The notes below the pieces were generated by a model. It was not told the origin of the DNA, made no database searches, and worked only from the letters and a program-made list of their open reading frames with translations. This document shows, piece after piece, positions 42,294 through 51,425 of a stretch of 64,000 nucleotides of DNA (position 1 is the first letter of the stretch; every line of letters starts with the position of its first letter). Source of the DNA: Rhynchopus sp. YZ270_cl-10. Lineage: Eukaryota > Euglenozoa > Diplonemea > Diplonemida > Diplonemidae. The translations under genes were made by a program, and so were the position numbers. The stretch is from NCBI GenBank assembly GCA_964035575.1, contig OZ037855.1, forward strand, positions 310,001 through 374,000, given 5' to 3'.

Positions 42294-44348
42294 TCAATGA
42301 TCCAAACATACCCCTTTTACTGTTGCCCTGTCGGCAACCGAACGCAACCTCTCACGGGGCCTTTGGAGTGAGTGCGATGTGGGCGTGCCGGGGTAGTGGT
42401 GTGACTGGTAGGAGGTGGTGGGGCTGAGCCCAATGGGCGCGAAGGCGGGACCTGAGTAGTGTGGGCTGTGTGCGGTGGGCGACCCGGGCGAGTCGCTGGG
42501 GAGGGCACTGAGGGTGTTGTGCAGACTCAGACTCGAGTAGTTACCGCTGTTCATCGAGCGGCTACCCATCGCAACCGAACGCCGCCTGTTGTTGTGGTAT
42601 GTCGGCGTCCCCGGCCTGCCCCGCCCACTCCCCTCCCTCGCGTCCCTCACATCCCCTGCCGGCAGCCTGCAGTTCACCACCGTCAAGTCCATCGCTTGAA
42701 TCAAACTCGAATCCGTATTGCTCGAGAAGTTCCTCTCCCCCCCAATAGGCGCACCCACAAACCCTTCAAACGACGCCAGCTCCTTCGGCATTATCTCAGG
42801 CGACGACGGCGCGGTGTGTGTGCTCTCCAGAATGCGTTCCTCGTTGGTGGTCGGCGGGATGTATGCGTTTGCGGCCGCTAGAGCGGCCTTATTCTTTTTG
42901 TGGCAGTACAGACCACCCACAATACCCATCAGGAGACAGAGGGCTGCAGTCACTGCAAGCAGGATCCACATCAGCAGCATATCGTCCGAACCGTCTGAGG
43001 AGTCGTCTTGTGGGGTGGTGGCACCTCCTAGACCAGGTGCTGTCGTTGCGCCAGGTGTCGACCCTGGTGCAAGCGTCTCGCCTGGTGGTGGCTTCACAGG
43101 TGACGAGGTCGTGCCGGGGACAAGCGTGTCTTCCAGAGGTGCGGCAGGCGCTCTGGTCTCGCCAGGTGGCAGCGGTGCGTGGGTCTCGCCAGGCGGCAGT
43201 GGTGCAAACGTGCGTGGCACGGAGGTGCGCAGGATGACGGAAAACGGTTTGTCCGTCGGAGGATACGTCTCCGGCACCGGAGTGGGCGCCTGCGTGTCAG
43301 GTGCGTCGGTCTTGACAGGAAGCTTGCGGTAGAAGATGGGCCCCATGTTGGAGTGCGACGCAATCGACTTCGTGGAGGATGTGCACGGGAAGGTGTCGCA
43401 TTCCTGCTCCACGATGCTGTTGCTCTCGACGTGCAGGAGACGGGTTTCGGTGATCATCGCGAAGGAGGGCTGGCGGATCTTCCCATCGGGGTTGATGTTC
43501 CACCCACGGAAGGTACGCATGGACGCATGCACCAGCTCGGGGTCGTGCGAGGAGTCGAATCTGTACAACTCTACACCCTTCCCCGTCTGGAGCGACTGCG
43601 CGTAGAGGTAGCCGCCCACGATGCAGGGGTAGCCGATCTCCTGCTTGCCGTAGTTGGCTGCGGGGAACGTGTCGTGGACGTGGGGGTAGTTGACGATGTC
43701 CCCTGTCGTGGGGTCCTTGGACTTGACGTAGCCTCCTCCCTCGCCGCCCTCGTCGGTCTCGTAGGAGAGCCACATGTTGTTCTGCTCATCTGCGTAGAGG
43801 CCTCCTCCAATGGGCTCGTGTGCGGGCAGCTTCATGAGGGTGTAGGTGCGCTTGATGGCGCATTTGCCGTCGTACCAGAAGCAGGGTCCTTTCTCGAGAC
43901 AGGAGGGCTGGCTTGTGATGGTGTCGCAGCCACGGAGGTACTGCCCACGCACAACCCAGCCAAGGACAGAGCCCGAGGTCTCGAAGGATGCTACATAAGC
44001 AGTGTGCGTCGCAGTGTTGATCGCTGTCCCATAAAAGAGTGGTTTGTCCACAAGGTCGAAAACGATTTCAACCCATTTGTTGCCGTCAAGACGCGAAAAG
44101 TCGACCTTAAACATGCGAGAAAAGTCGGTCGTTCCGCAGGTAACGGTCGCCCATTGCTCAATTTCGTCGACACCAAGTCCACGAGATTCAGTCCGGCAAG
44201 AGTCTGTGTCGGCATCCCACTCAGCGTGCACGATCTCTTTGTCGCCAGAGGTCAGCACAGAGTGCAGCCCGACGTCGCTCAGGTAGTAGAGCCGCTCGCT
44301 TTGGGCACACCCCGCAAGGACAAGCAGGAGGAACGCCTTCGACCCCAT
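42294..44348 (-). CDS. Type I membrane protein, receptor-like paralogue 1
   Basis: 684 residues, intronless, ATG start. Signal peptide 1-17 (MGSKAFLLLVLAGCAQS before ERLYYL). The ectodomain (18-340) has Cys51 and Cys71 around RGLGVDEIEQW, the repeat-like blocks FYGTAINTATHTAYVASFE and GGGLYADEQNNMWLSYE, and a four-Cys cluster C141-X8-C150-X5-C156-X6-C163 with FW after the third Cys, reminiscent of PSI modules. The regular short beta-like blocks suggest a beta-propeller, which is inference. A Pro/Thr stalk (345-455) repeats PPGET. A single transmembrane helix spans about 457-482, followed by CHKK. The 200-residue tail is Ser/Pro-rich, with RRRSV (588-592), a site for RRxS-type kinases, and RERLRSVADRA near the end (665-675). 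Two paralogues follow upstream on the same strand. Function is unknown; surface receptor or adhesion protein is likely. Confidence 0.9.
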   Translation of the reverse strand: MGSKAFLLLVLAGCAQSERLYYLSDVGLHSVLTSGDKEIVHAEWDADTDSCRTESRGLGVDEIEQWATVTCGTTDFSRMFKVDFSRLDGNKWVEIVFDLVDKPLFYGTAINTATHTAYVASFETSGSVLGWVVRGQYLRGCDTITSQPSCLEKGPCFWYDGKCAIKRTYTLMKLPAHEPIGGGLYADEQNNMWLSYETDEGGEGGGYVKSKDPTTGDIVNYPHVHDTFPAANYGKQEIGYPCIVGGYLYAQSLQTGKGVELYRFDSSHDPELVHASMRTFRGWNINPDGKIRQPSFAMITETRLLHVESNSIVEQECDTFPCTSSTKSIASHSNMGPIFYRKLPVKTDAPDTQAPTPVPETYPPTDKPFSVILRTSVPRTFAPLPPGETHAPLPPGETRAPAAPLEDTLVPGTTSSPVKPPPGETLAPGSTPGATTAPGLGGATTPQDDSSDGSDDMLLMWILLAVTAALCLLMGIVGGLYCHKKNKAALAAANAYIPPTTNEERILESTHTAPSSPEIMPKELASFEGFVGAPIGGERNFSSNTDSSLIQAMDLTVVNCRLPAGDVRDAREGSGRGRPGTPTYHNNRRRSVAMGSRSMNSGNYSSLSLHNTLSALPSDSPGSPTAHSPHYSGPAFAPIGLSPTTSYQSHHYPGTPTSHSLQRPRERLRSVADRATVKGVCLDH

Positions 44349-44401
44349 TGTGCAGGTGGGTGGGTGGGTGGGTGGGGTTTTCCTGGAGACGATGTGTGCT
44401 A

Positions 44402-44420
44402 CTGTAAAGGGAGACGAAGC
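44402..44420 (-). promoter_or_regulatory. Acceptor-like pyrimidine tract and AG before paralogue 1
   Basis: On the coding strand CGTCTCCCTTTACAG ends 53 bases before the ATG. A second AG (CGTCTCCAG) is 33 bases before it. The gene body has no introns, so this would be a trans-splice site or the end of a leader intron. Confidence 0.4.
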
Positions 44421-44900
44421 AAGACGCGGTGCAATGTACCTGGCCTCTGTGAGGTGGAAAAAGCGGCTGGTTGAGCAGGTGTTCGGTAATTCCTAGAGCG
44501 TGAAAGATATTGAGGAAAACAGTGGGGCGGGCGCTTTTTTTTGAGAATGTCCACCCTAAACAATACTAACCACCTCAGGGTGAGGAACAGGGGGTGTATT
44601 GCAAAACTTTGTGGTTGAGATGACAAAACAGAGCATCTCTCTCAAATAACCCAAACCAGTACAAAAAAAAAAAACAGAACTACGTAACTTACTAACACTA
44701 CACCTATCTTGTTGACCACATCGTCAAACAAGCAGAGGTTTCTGAGACTTCGCACACAACAAGAGAGCAAGGTGATCACCCCGTTTCTTTTGAAGACAGA
44801 ATCGTGCAGTTTTTTTCTTTCCATGCAAAGCAAAAAGCAGAGAACGGGAGCCTTTTTGGCTGCCCCAGCTCTCGTACTAGTCTTTGAAAAAAAAAAGAGA
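44421..44900. other. Intergenic, no feature seen
   Basis: Nothing beyond short unsupported ORFs. Confidence 0.4.
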
Positions 44901-44948
44901 AGTTGAAAGTGCAAAATGCCTCACCAAAAACGACGGCGTGACAAGCAC
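44901..44948 (+). repeat. HP-C module
   Basis: AGTTGAAAGTGCAAAATGCC, TCACC then a changed inner region (ACGACGGCGTGA), ending CAAGCACTT. Follows an A-rich run. Confidence 0.6.
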
Positions 44949-45285
44949 TTTTCTAAAAAGGTCTACCATAGGCGTAAGTATGTTGCCACTCATGTCAGGA
45001 ATCGGCCCAATTGTTTTAGCATTACCAACACTTTCATGGCATTGCATTTTACGCGGTAGCAAAAGGTAAAAATACAAAATTGATAAACAACAAAAAAGCG
45101 TGCCAGAATTTAAGTGCGGGGGGGAAAGGCGGAGAAGGGGTAATAGGTAGGCGGGGGTATTTAGAAAACTGCGATTGACGAAAAAGATCTGGGAAAGGGG
45201 ATATATTTTCGTGAAGGATTTCTTGAGAACAACAAACGTAAATAAACAGACCTGAAAAGGAAAATTTAAAAAAAAAACTTGCCGA

Positions 45286-45411
45286 AAGATGAATTGGGAT
45301 TCAAGCTTATTACAGACATCTTAAACAATGAGCAACAACCTCACCAAACGAATGCAAGCACACAACCAAAAAACACTTTTTTTTTGAAGATGAATGCATC
45401 GCTTACATCTA
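45286..45411 (+). repeat. Cluster of degenerate HP-A/B, HP-C and HP-B modules
   Basis: 45286-45322 (AAGATGAATTGGGATTC, AAGCTTATTACAGACATCTT), 45335-45362 (CAACCTCACCAAACGAATGC, AAGCAC) and 45387-45411 (AAGATGAATGCATC, GCTTACATCT), separated by A-rich linkers. Confidence 0.45.
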
Positions 45412-45562
45412 TCGACAGAAGGGTGACAACCTCCCCACCCGGGCAACTGTATGGTACTCAGATGACGCATGGTTCTCTACGAACATAAAAAACTAACGGG
45501 ATGCTTAACAGACGGGCACCTTGGTCGCAAGCATGGCGGTGATGAGACATGAGTTTTTTTTG

Positions 45563-45812
45563 TACCGACCCTCCCCCGTGAAATTGTCCCCCCTGGGGGA
45601 AAAAGTGAGGGGGGGACAATATCACGTACGGCAAAAAGGGGGGACAATTTCTCGTACTGCAGGGGGGTGGCCGTTTTGGTGTGAAGAAGGGAGAGCAAAG
45701 GTTGTCCCCGCGACTCCCTTGAAATTGTCCCCCCCTGCCTTGAAATTGTCCGTCGGGGCAAAATACCGGTTTTTGGGGGGGGGGGGGACAATTTCACGGG
45801 GGAGGGTCGGTA
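45563..45812. mobile_element. 250-bp foldback, TACCGACCC ends, with AAATTGTCCCC repeats
   Basis: Ends TACCGACCCTCCCCCGTG and CACGGGGGAGGGTCGGTA. If the outer TA is the duplicated target, the element fits the TA preference of Tc1/mariner-like transposons. Inside, GAAATTGTCC or its complement GGACAATTTC (one copy reads GGACAATATC) occurs six times with alternating orientation, next to G/C runs. Minus ORFs reading VKLSPPP-like repeats are a by-product. Confidence 0.8.
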
Positions 45813-46487
45813 GAATTGAAAACAACTCCTGTGCAAGAGCGGTGCCTATCTCTTCGTAAGAACTGCACCACTCGAGTGTCTGGAGGAGTCTTCTTGCAAC
45901 ACTACATTTGCTAGCGAAATTTTAGTCTGTACAAAAAATTATGAGAAAAAAGTGGATAAACGCGGGGAAAGACTCGAAAAAATATCAGCACACGGCAACA
46001 GCAGGGAGAATACTAACAAACAAACACACACAAATAGCTGTTTTCCGCCCATGATTTCCTTCTCTTTTGTACAAGATTTTTTTTTTTTTTTACAAAACTG
46101 CCGCTCTATCAGGTTTGATGTGATGGTTTGAGGATGATCGACTCAAGAAGACAGCCTTTGTGTCCTCTATAACGCTGGGTACCATTTGGCATCCTTTTTT
46201 CTTTGCCAAACACCGATTGATTGATGTAACGATGCGCTCTATTGAAGGAGCTGTCGAGTGCAGAGTGCCCAGTTATCATGTGCATTCGTGAATCTATCTT
46301 CTACAGATATGTGCACATCAAAGGAAAAATTGAAATAAAAAATTGGGAGTAACAAAGGTACACGACGTCGCTGAAAAAAAGACAGAGACCGTACAAAGTT
46401 TGGTATAGACAGATGAAGAGTGACAAACATATGTCAATGATGATGGCAGATGTACCAAAATTTAATGTCAAAAAAAGGGGGGGTTTA
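45813..46487. other. Gene-free stretch
   Basis: No clear feature; a T run lies near 46078-46092. Confidence 0.35.
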
Positions 46488-47175
46488 TAAGATGGCCCTA
46501 GCTTCGCAGTGCTTAGTCACCAAAACAAACTCAAAAGACGAATGTGCCTTCACCATGTAGCATGATACTAACATTTTGCATGTTATTTTAAAATGCATGT
46601 TACCGGTTTAGCATGTAACGTAACATAGAAAAAATAGCAGTGTTCCGTGTTGCTGTGCACAGACTGTCTTTAAAAAAGATATTTGCTACTAAAAATGTCT
46701 ACTGTGCGCACCACTGTTTAAAGGGGTGTGCTTGAATGTGGAAACAGCCCTGCCTGCTCTCAGTGAAGTTGCGGCTGGATGGAGTTTAGAAAAAAAAAAA
46801 GGCAGCAAAACAAAAATTGTTTTTGTTGCTGTGGTATTTTTTTTTTCCACTTCCGCGGGCTTTTTTGATACTTTGTTGTCGAAGACAGCACAAAAGGATG
46901 ACGTCGTTCACAATAATAAAAAAAAAAACAAAAAAAGTGCAAACGCCCACCTTCACGGCAGACGCAAGCACTACTAGATGAACCTAAGCCTCGCAGCTTA
47001 GTCACCTACGCCCAGTGAGGCTTAAGCTACCCAACACCCCACACTTTCAAAAGATGGTTGTGCCTCTCGTACTCCAAACCCTGTTGTGGGTCGGGGGAAG
47101 AACAAAGTTTTTTTTTTTAAAATAAAACAACCAACGTGAAAGATGGACCTAAGCTTCACAGAGCTGTGCTCACCT
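46488..47175 (+). repeat. Dense module cluster: A, B, C, A, B, A
   Basis: HP-A 46488-46520, HP-B partial 46534-46556, HP-C 46936-46972 (AGTGCAAACGCCC to GACGCAAGCACT), HP-A 46976-47007 directly abutting it, HP-B 47051-47075 and HP-A 47139-47175. The C-A junction has only three bases between modules. All plus. Confidence 0.7.
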
Positions 47176-48600
47176 CAACAGATGCCCATGGAGTGACGCA
47201 AGAAGAGGTAAACATCGTGGAAAGATGATGAAAAAAGGGGGTGAGGCAAATTTACCTCTTGCGGCAGTTTGATGACGAAAAAAAGCTGTTGTGGGTATCT
47301 CACTATTTATGGGACCAAAAAAGTCGGGTTGTTTCTTTACAGTTCTTCACACAGAAGTGAAGTTGATTAGGTGCAAAACGCCTTGTAATACATCGAACGT
47401 TAAAAATAAAAATGAGGTGATCCGACGCATTTCTATTCTCACTTTGTCATGGTGTAAAAAGTGTGTAAAAATGATGCATTTTTTTTTTTTTTTTTTTGCT
47501 CGTATTCCCCGCTGCGCTTCCGGTAACGGTTAGGAAGTTGAACTACCGTGGCTCGTCGCACCATTGCTCGCGCTGGATCACCTCAGAAAAGTATTTCAAA
47601 AAAAAAAAAAAAAAATCAGAAAGCCATCGTAAGAGACCTGCACTATGCTTTAGAGAGGGACCTCCCCACGTCGTTGCTTACAGTCTGCAGTCTGTCAACT
47701 GCACATACAAAAAAGTCTTTGGAGTTATTTGGAATTGGTTCCCACAAGGCTGCGCAGCATTGATGACAAAAAAACTCTGCAAAATCAGTGTTTTTTTTGG
47801 GGGAAAGAATAAGACAATTTTTAACTACAGGATGGATCTTGTCCAACGTTGTCGTCCTGGTCTATTTTTTATCTTTTTTTTTGGTTTGTTTTGTGGGGGA
47901 AAGTATAACAAAATGACTAAGACTACATAACCACTTCAAAAATAAAAAAAAAACGCGCGTACTCCCAAAAAGAAGAGAGAGAAACGGCACCTGGAAAGAT
48001 GGGTGCCTATTGTCTCCCTATTGACACACACCGGGTATACACCAAAGAAAGGTGTTGGGGATAGGTGTCCTAAGCCTCATCATACATGATCAGCATACAA
48101 ACAAAACGCAAATATTGGTACACTAAGTATTGTGCTCAGTGCCTCCAAAATAAGGCTCCAAGTTTTTTTAGAAGGTTGAGGGGGTCTAGATTGTTGAACA
48201 GACGGCACAATAAAAAAAAAAAACAGAATTTTTAAAGCTTGAGTCTCAGGATGAAGTGATTCTTCTGAATAGGGTACTCTTTTTTGATCTGTTCTGAGTT
48301 GTTTTTGTGTTTTTTTTTAATGACTTTATGAACTGTTCTCACCACAGTATATTATTCTATCGTGCACATTCTATTGGTTTACCTCAATGGTCATCATGCT
48401 CAATGCCACCCTCAGGTTAGGATACTTAGAACAGCACATCTCATCTCGAGTTCTTTTGCAAAAAATTGGTATTGGTACACATAAAAGTAGAGTTGAAATA
48501 CAAAGCCTGTGACAGTGTACATAAATGAGTAGTCGAAACAAAATGGTCGAGCTCAATGGCAAGGACTAATAACAAAACAAACAAACAGTGTGTAACCACT
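47176..48600. other. Gene-free region
   Basis: A/T-rich; ORFs on the plus strand at 47496-47930 are lysine and phenylalanine rich and unsupported. A weak HP-A remnant is at about 48068-48082 (GTCCTAAGCCTCATC). Confidence 0.4.
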
Positions 48601-48793
48601 GCTGAACTTAAGCCCTCTGTTGCTTCGGTGCCTTGAAAACACATCGCGAAAGGTGTGCCCTACACCCCCAACACCAAAAGTATTACAACATATGCATTCA
48701 AGAAGTGAAAGCATAGGTACAGGGATCAATGTTCCCATCTTTTTTTACACAAAAAGAAAAATTTGGAAAGATGCGCCCAGGCCTCTCATATTG
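48601..48793 (+). repeat. Two HP-A-like modules downstream of paralogue 2
   Basis: 48601-48635 (GCTGAACTTAAGCCCTC, TTGCTTCGGTGCCTT) and a half copy 48768-48793 (AAGATGCGCCCAGGCCTC). Confidence 0.5.
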
Positions 48794-49014
48794 TGAAACA
48801 AAAAAAAACCCCCAACCCAAAGAACTAAAAAAGCGTTCATTTCGCACAAAAAAAAAAAAAAAAAAAAAAAAACAATCCGGAAACCCTCACACATTGAGCA
48901 GACCTTCGGTGTTGTTCTCTTTCTGTGTGTGGTGTGTTGATTGAGCCATTTCGTATCTATTTCTTATCCTATTGGCTTTATTGTAGCTTTCCAACTCCAA
49001 ACAGTATTAAATAT
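48794..49014. other. Short intergenic region after paralogue 2
   Basis: Contains an A run of about 24 near 48847-48872. No other feature. Confidence 0.35.
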
Positions 49015-50826
49015 TCATCTCGACAATCCCATTTCCCGGGGACACAACACATACATGCTTAGAAAGAACTCTGTCTTAAAATACATCACATCACATACCT
49101 TCGCACGCTCCGCCACTGACCTGAACCGCTCCTTCGGCACTGTATGCGTTCTAGGTGACGGGAACAACCCCCCTGCCCCGGGACCTGCCCCGGGTGGCAC
49201 ACCACCTCCGATCACTGCTACCACGGGTAGCTTCTCCTTCTCCACCTGCCCGAGACCGTGCGAACTATCCAGCGTACTTACACTACCAACAATTGAACGT
49301 CTTTTCACCGGAGAGGCCACACCAGCCCCACGACCATTGGAAAGGAGGGGAAAGCCGTCTCCTGTGATTGAGTAGAAAGACCCTCCGGTGTCGAGGACGA
49401 CGCTAACGGATTTGGGTGTCGGGGCGTATAGTACTTCCTGTTCGGGGAAGATGTTGGGGTCGGAGTGGGACTTCCCGATCTCAAAGAGCTCTGAGGAGTC
49501 GAAGGAGTGAGGCTGTGGGATGAGGTCCCTATCTACAGGACTGCTGCTCGGCGACGGCGGAAACGGTTCTGGGGTAGCCTTCGCGGCCAGCAACATCGCC
49601 ACCTTCTTCTCCTTCACCTCCTCAATCTCCTCCTTCTTCCTCCTCCCCGCCCACCCTGCGAGCAACCCACACAGCAGACACCCTGCTGCGCACCCTGCCG
49701 CTATGATAAGAAGCAACTTCAAATCGAACCCATCATCCCCCCCTGACGAATCCGTTTCCGTCTTAGGGACAACTGTTTCAACTGGCGCAGCCGTCTCCTT
49801 GGGAAGAGGCACATCAGTCACCTTTGGAGCCTCCCTATAGAAAATCGGCCCCATTCCTGGTCTAGTCAATACAAGCTCTGGAGCAGGGCAGGGTGCAGCA
49901 TCTGTGCAGGGGAGTTGCTGCTGGAGGATGCTGTCTCCTGCGACATAAAAAACTTTGTTTGTTTCAATGACAGCGATCGACGGCTGTCTGACGGGGCTAT
50001 CCGGATGCAGCACATTCCCTTTGAAAGGCGGCACCGCACTGTGCAGCAACGTCGCCTCCCCCCCTGCACTATACCCGCGCAGCATCGTCGCCCCCGCCCC
50101 CTGGTCCAAAACATACAGCACATTCTCCACGATGGGAAAGCCTATCTCCTTCTCCCCCGCAGGGAATATCGTTTCAACACCCGGGTATTTCTTTACCCCC
50201 CCAGAAGCTGCCCGCGAAACCACCTTCCCCCCTTCTGTCGAAATATACGACATCCATATAGTGTTTGCCCCATCCGCGTACAGCCCACCCCCAATCGCTT
50301 CGCTGACGTCGTTTACTGTGAGGAGGGTGTATTGGGTGTTGTCTTCGCAGAGGGAGGAACGCCAGCGGCAGGTTGCCACCGCGAGGCAGGTGTCCATTTC
50401 TGAGAGGCTGGCGCAGCCGGGGAGGTAATGTCCACGGATGTACCAGGCAGGGGCGGTGTTGCCTTCGAAGGAGGAGAAGTATGCGGTGTTGCTCTGTGTG
50501 TCCACTGCGACTGAGTAGAGTGGCGCGCCAGCGGCATTGACTGCAGCCGCGGTGAAGTCTTCGCTTGCTCGAAAAAGGTTTGCTTTGTAAAGACCAGGTC
50601 CGCATGTGACCACCGCCCATCCAGTGGTTTCGTCTACACTCAGACCGCGTGCCATAGTACCGCATGCATCGCTCGCAAGTCCCCATGCTGCGTGGTTCGC
50701 CACCCCGCTTCCATCTGGTAGAACCGAGTGGAGGCCGACGCCTGTCAAAAAATAGACACGTTCTGCACAGCAAAGGGGGAGGAGGAGGAGGAGGAGGGGG
50801 AAGGGGATTGAGATGGTCGCGTCCAT
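49015..50826 (-). CDS. Type I membrane protein, receptor-like paralogue 2
   Basis: 603 residues, intronless, ATG at 50826. Signal peptide 1-21 (leucine-rich, ending CCA before ERVYFL). The ectodomain keeps the family frame: Cys55/Cys75 around RGLSVDETTGW, PLYSVAVDTQSNTAYFSSFE, the cluster C138-X8-C147-X5-C153-X6-C160, GGGLYADGANTIWMSYI, and GMGPIFYR before the stalk. The stalk is short (335-366), unlike the long PPGET stalks of the other two. One transmembrane helix lies at about 369-393, then GRRKKEEIEEVKEKK. The tail has KRRSIVGS (508-515), matching the RRRSV sites of the paralogues, and VPKERFRSVAERAK (563-576). The last 25 residues beyond this motif (VCDVMYFKTEFFLS and on) are unique and A/T-rich in codons; the original stop may have been lost. 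Function unknown, same as its relatives. Confidence 0.9.
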   Translation of the reverse strand: MDATISIPFPLLLLLLPLCCAERVYFLTGVGLHSVLPDGSGVANHAAWGLASDACGTMARGLSVDETTGWAVVTCGPGLYKANLFRASEDFTAAAVNAAGAPLYSVAVDTQSNTAYFSSFEGNTAPAWYIRGHYLPGCASLSEMDTCLAVATCRWRSSLCEDNTQYTLLTVNDVSEAIGGGLYADGANTIWMSYISTEGGKVVSRAASGGVKKYPGVETIFPAGEKEIGFPIVENVLYVLDQGAGATMLRGYSAGGEATLLHSAVPPFKGNVLHPDSPVRQPSIAVIETNKVFYVAGDSILQQQLPCTDAAPCPAPELVLTRPGMGPIFYREAPKVTDVPLPKETAAPVETVVPKTETDSSGGDDGFDLKLLLIIAAGCAAGCLLCGLLAGWAGRRKKEEIEEVKEKKVAMLLAAKATPEPFPPSPSSSPVDRDLIPQPHSFDSSELFEIGKSHSDPNIFPEQEVLYAPTPKSVSVVLDTGGSFYSITGDGFPLLSNGRGAGVASPVKRRSIVGSVSTLDSSHGLGQVEKEKLPVVAVIGGGVPPGAGPGAGGLFPSPRTHTVPKERFRSVAERAKVCDVMYFKTEFFLSMYVLCPREMGLSR

Positions 50827-50858
50827 TTTTTTTGGGGGAAAAACCCCCCAAAAAAAAT
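50825..50858. promoter_or_regulatory. Perfect hairpin abutting the start codon of paralogue 2
   Basis: Eight T and five G pair with five of six C and eight A around five A. On the coding strand the 3' arm runs straight into the ATG. In an mRNA this would bury the start codon context. It may be regulatory or simply tract-derived. Confidence 0.5.
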
Positions 50859-50864
50859 ACCAAC

Positions 50865-50880
50865 CTGAGAGGGAGATTGT
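50865..50880 (-). promoter_or_regulatory. Acceptor-like site before paralogue 2
   Basis: AATCTCCCTCTCAG on the coding strand, 39 bases before the ATG, is a close match to a splice acceptor. It leaves the hairpin at 50825-50858 inside the short leader. Confidence 0.45.
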
Positions 50881-51334
50881 GTTGGGAGGGTGGGGGTGGG
50901 GTGGGGTGAGGGTAAAAGAAAAGGTGAAGGGTGGAGGGTGGAGTTTGAATTTTGTTTTAGTCGAAAACAGAAAATAAAAGAAGATAAAGACAGGGCATTG
51001 GAGAAAAAAAAAAGGGGGTGTTATTTTTGGTCCCCGGTGTCATCTGCTTGCGGTGTGTTTTTTATTTTTTATTTTTTCTATTTCTATTTTTTCCCCCCCC
51101 CGGCAATCGCTTGGCAACCCCTCTATTTATACTATGCAGCGAGGCCGACTATGCCTGAAAATAGGCATGTCTGGAAAATCCATAAAGCTAAAAAAAATGA
51201 AAATAAAACATTGTACTTGCAGACGACACCATCTCCTCCACCCAGAAATACACAAAACACTAGAAATGTTACGGTTGGGAGGAACACTTTGCAGAAATGC
51301 AAATATTGCAACACTTTTCGTGGTTGATTTGGTC
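50881..51334. other. Intergenic
   Basis: G-rich on plus (pyrimidine-rich on the coding strand of paralogue 2) at 50885-50940. No gene is called. Confidence 0.4.
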
Positions 51335-51425
51335 AGGTGACGTTCAGCTTCGCAGTGCTGCTAGTCACCTAGAAAAAAAAAAAAGAAGAAAAACTTGAAA
51401 GATGCGCCCCTCATGCACACATCTT
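51335..51425 (+). repeat. HP-A (fully paired) plus HP-B
   Basis: HP-A 51335-51370: outer AGGTGAC/GTCACCT is a perfect seven-pair stem, and the inner pair has changed on both sides to CAGC/GCTG. HP-B 51399-51425 (GATGCGCCCC, TCATGCACACATCTT). The double-sided change supports selection or ancestry of a paired structure. Confidence 0.75.

Noticed and set aside
43179-44474. 431-residue plus ORF opposite paralogue 1
   Set aside because: Antisense shadow of a GC-rich gene; the minus frame has signal peptide, membrane helix and paralogues.
50174-50863. 229-residue minus ORF in another frame of paralogue 2
   Set aside because: Arg/His-rich out-of-frame reading with no conserved blocks.
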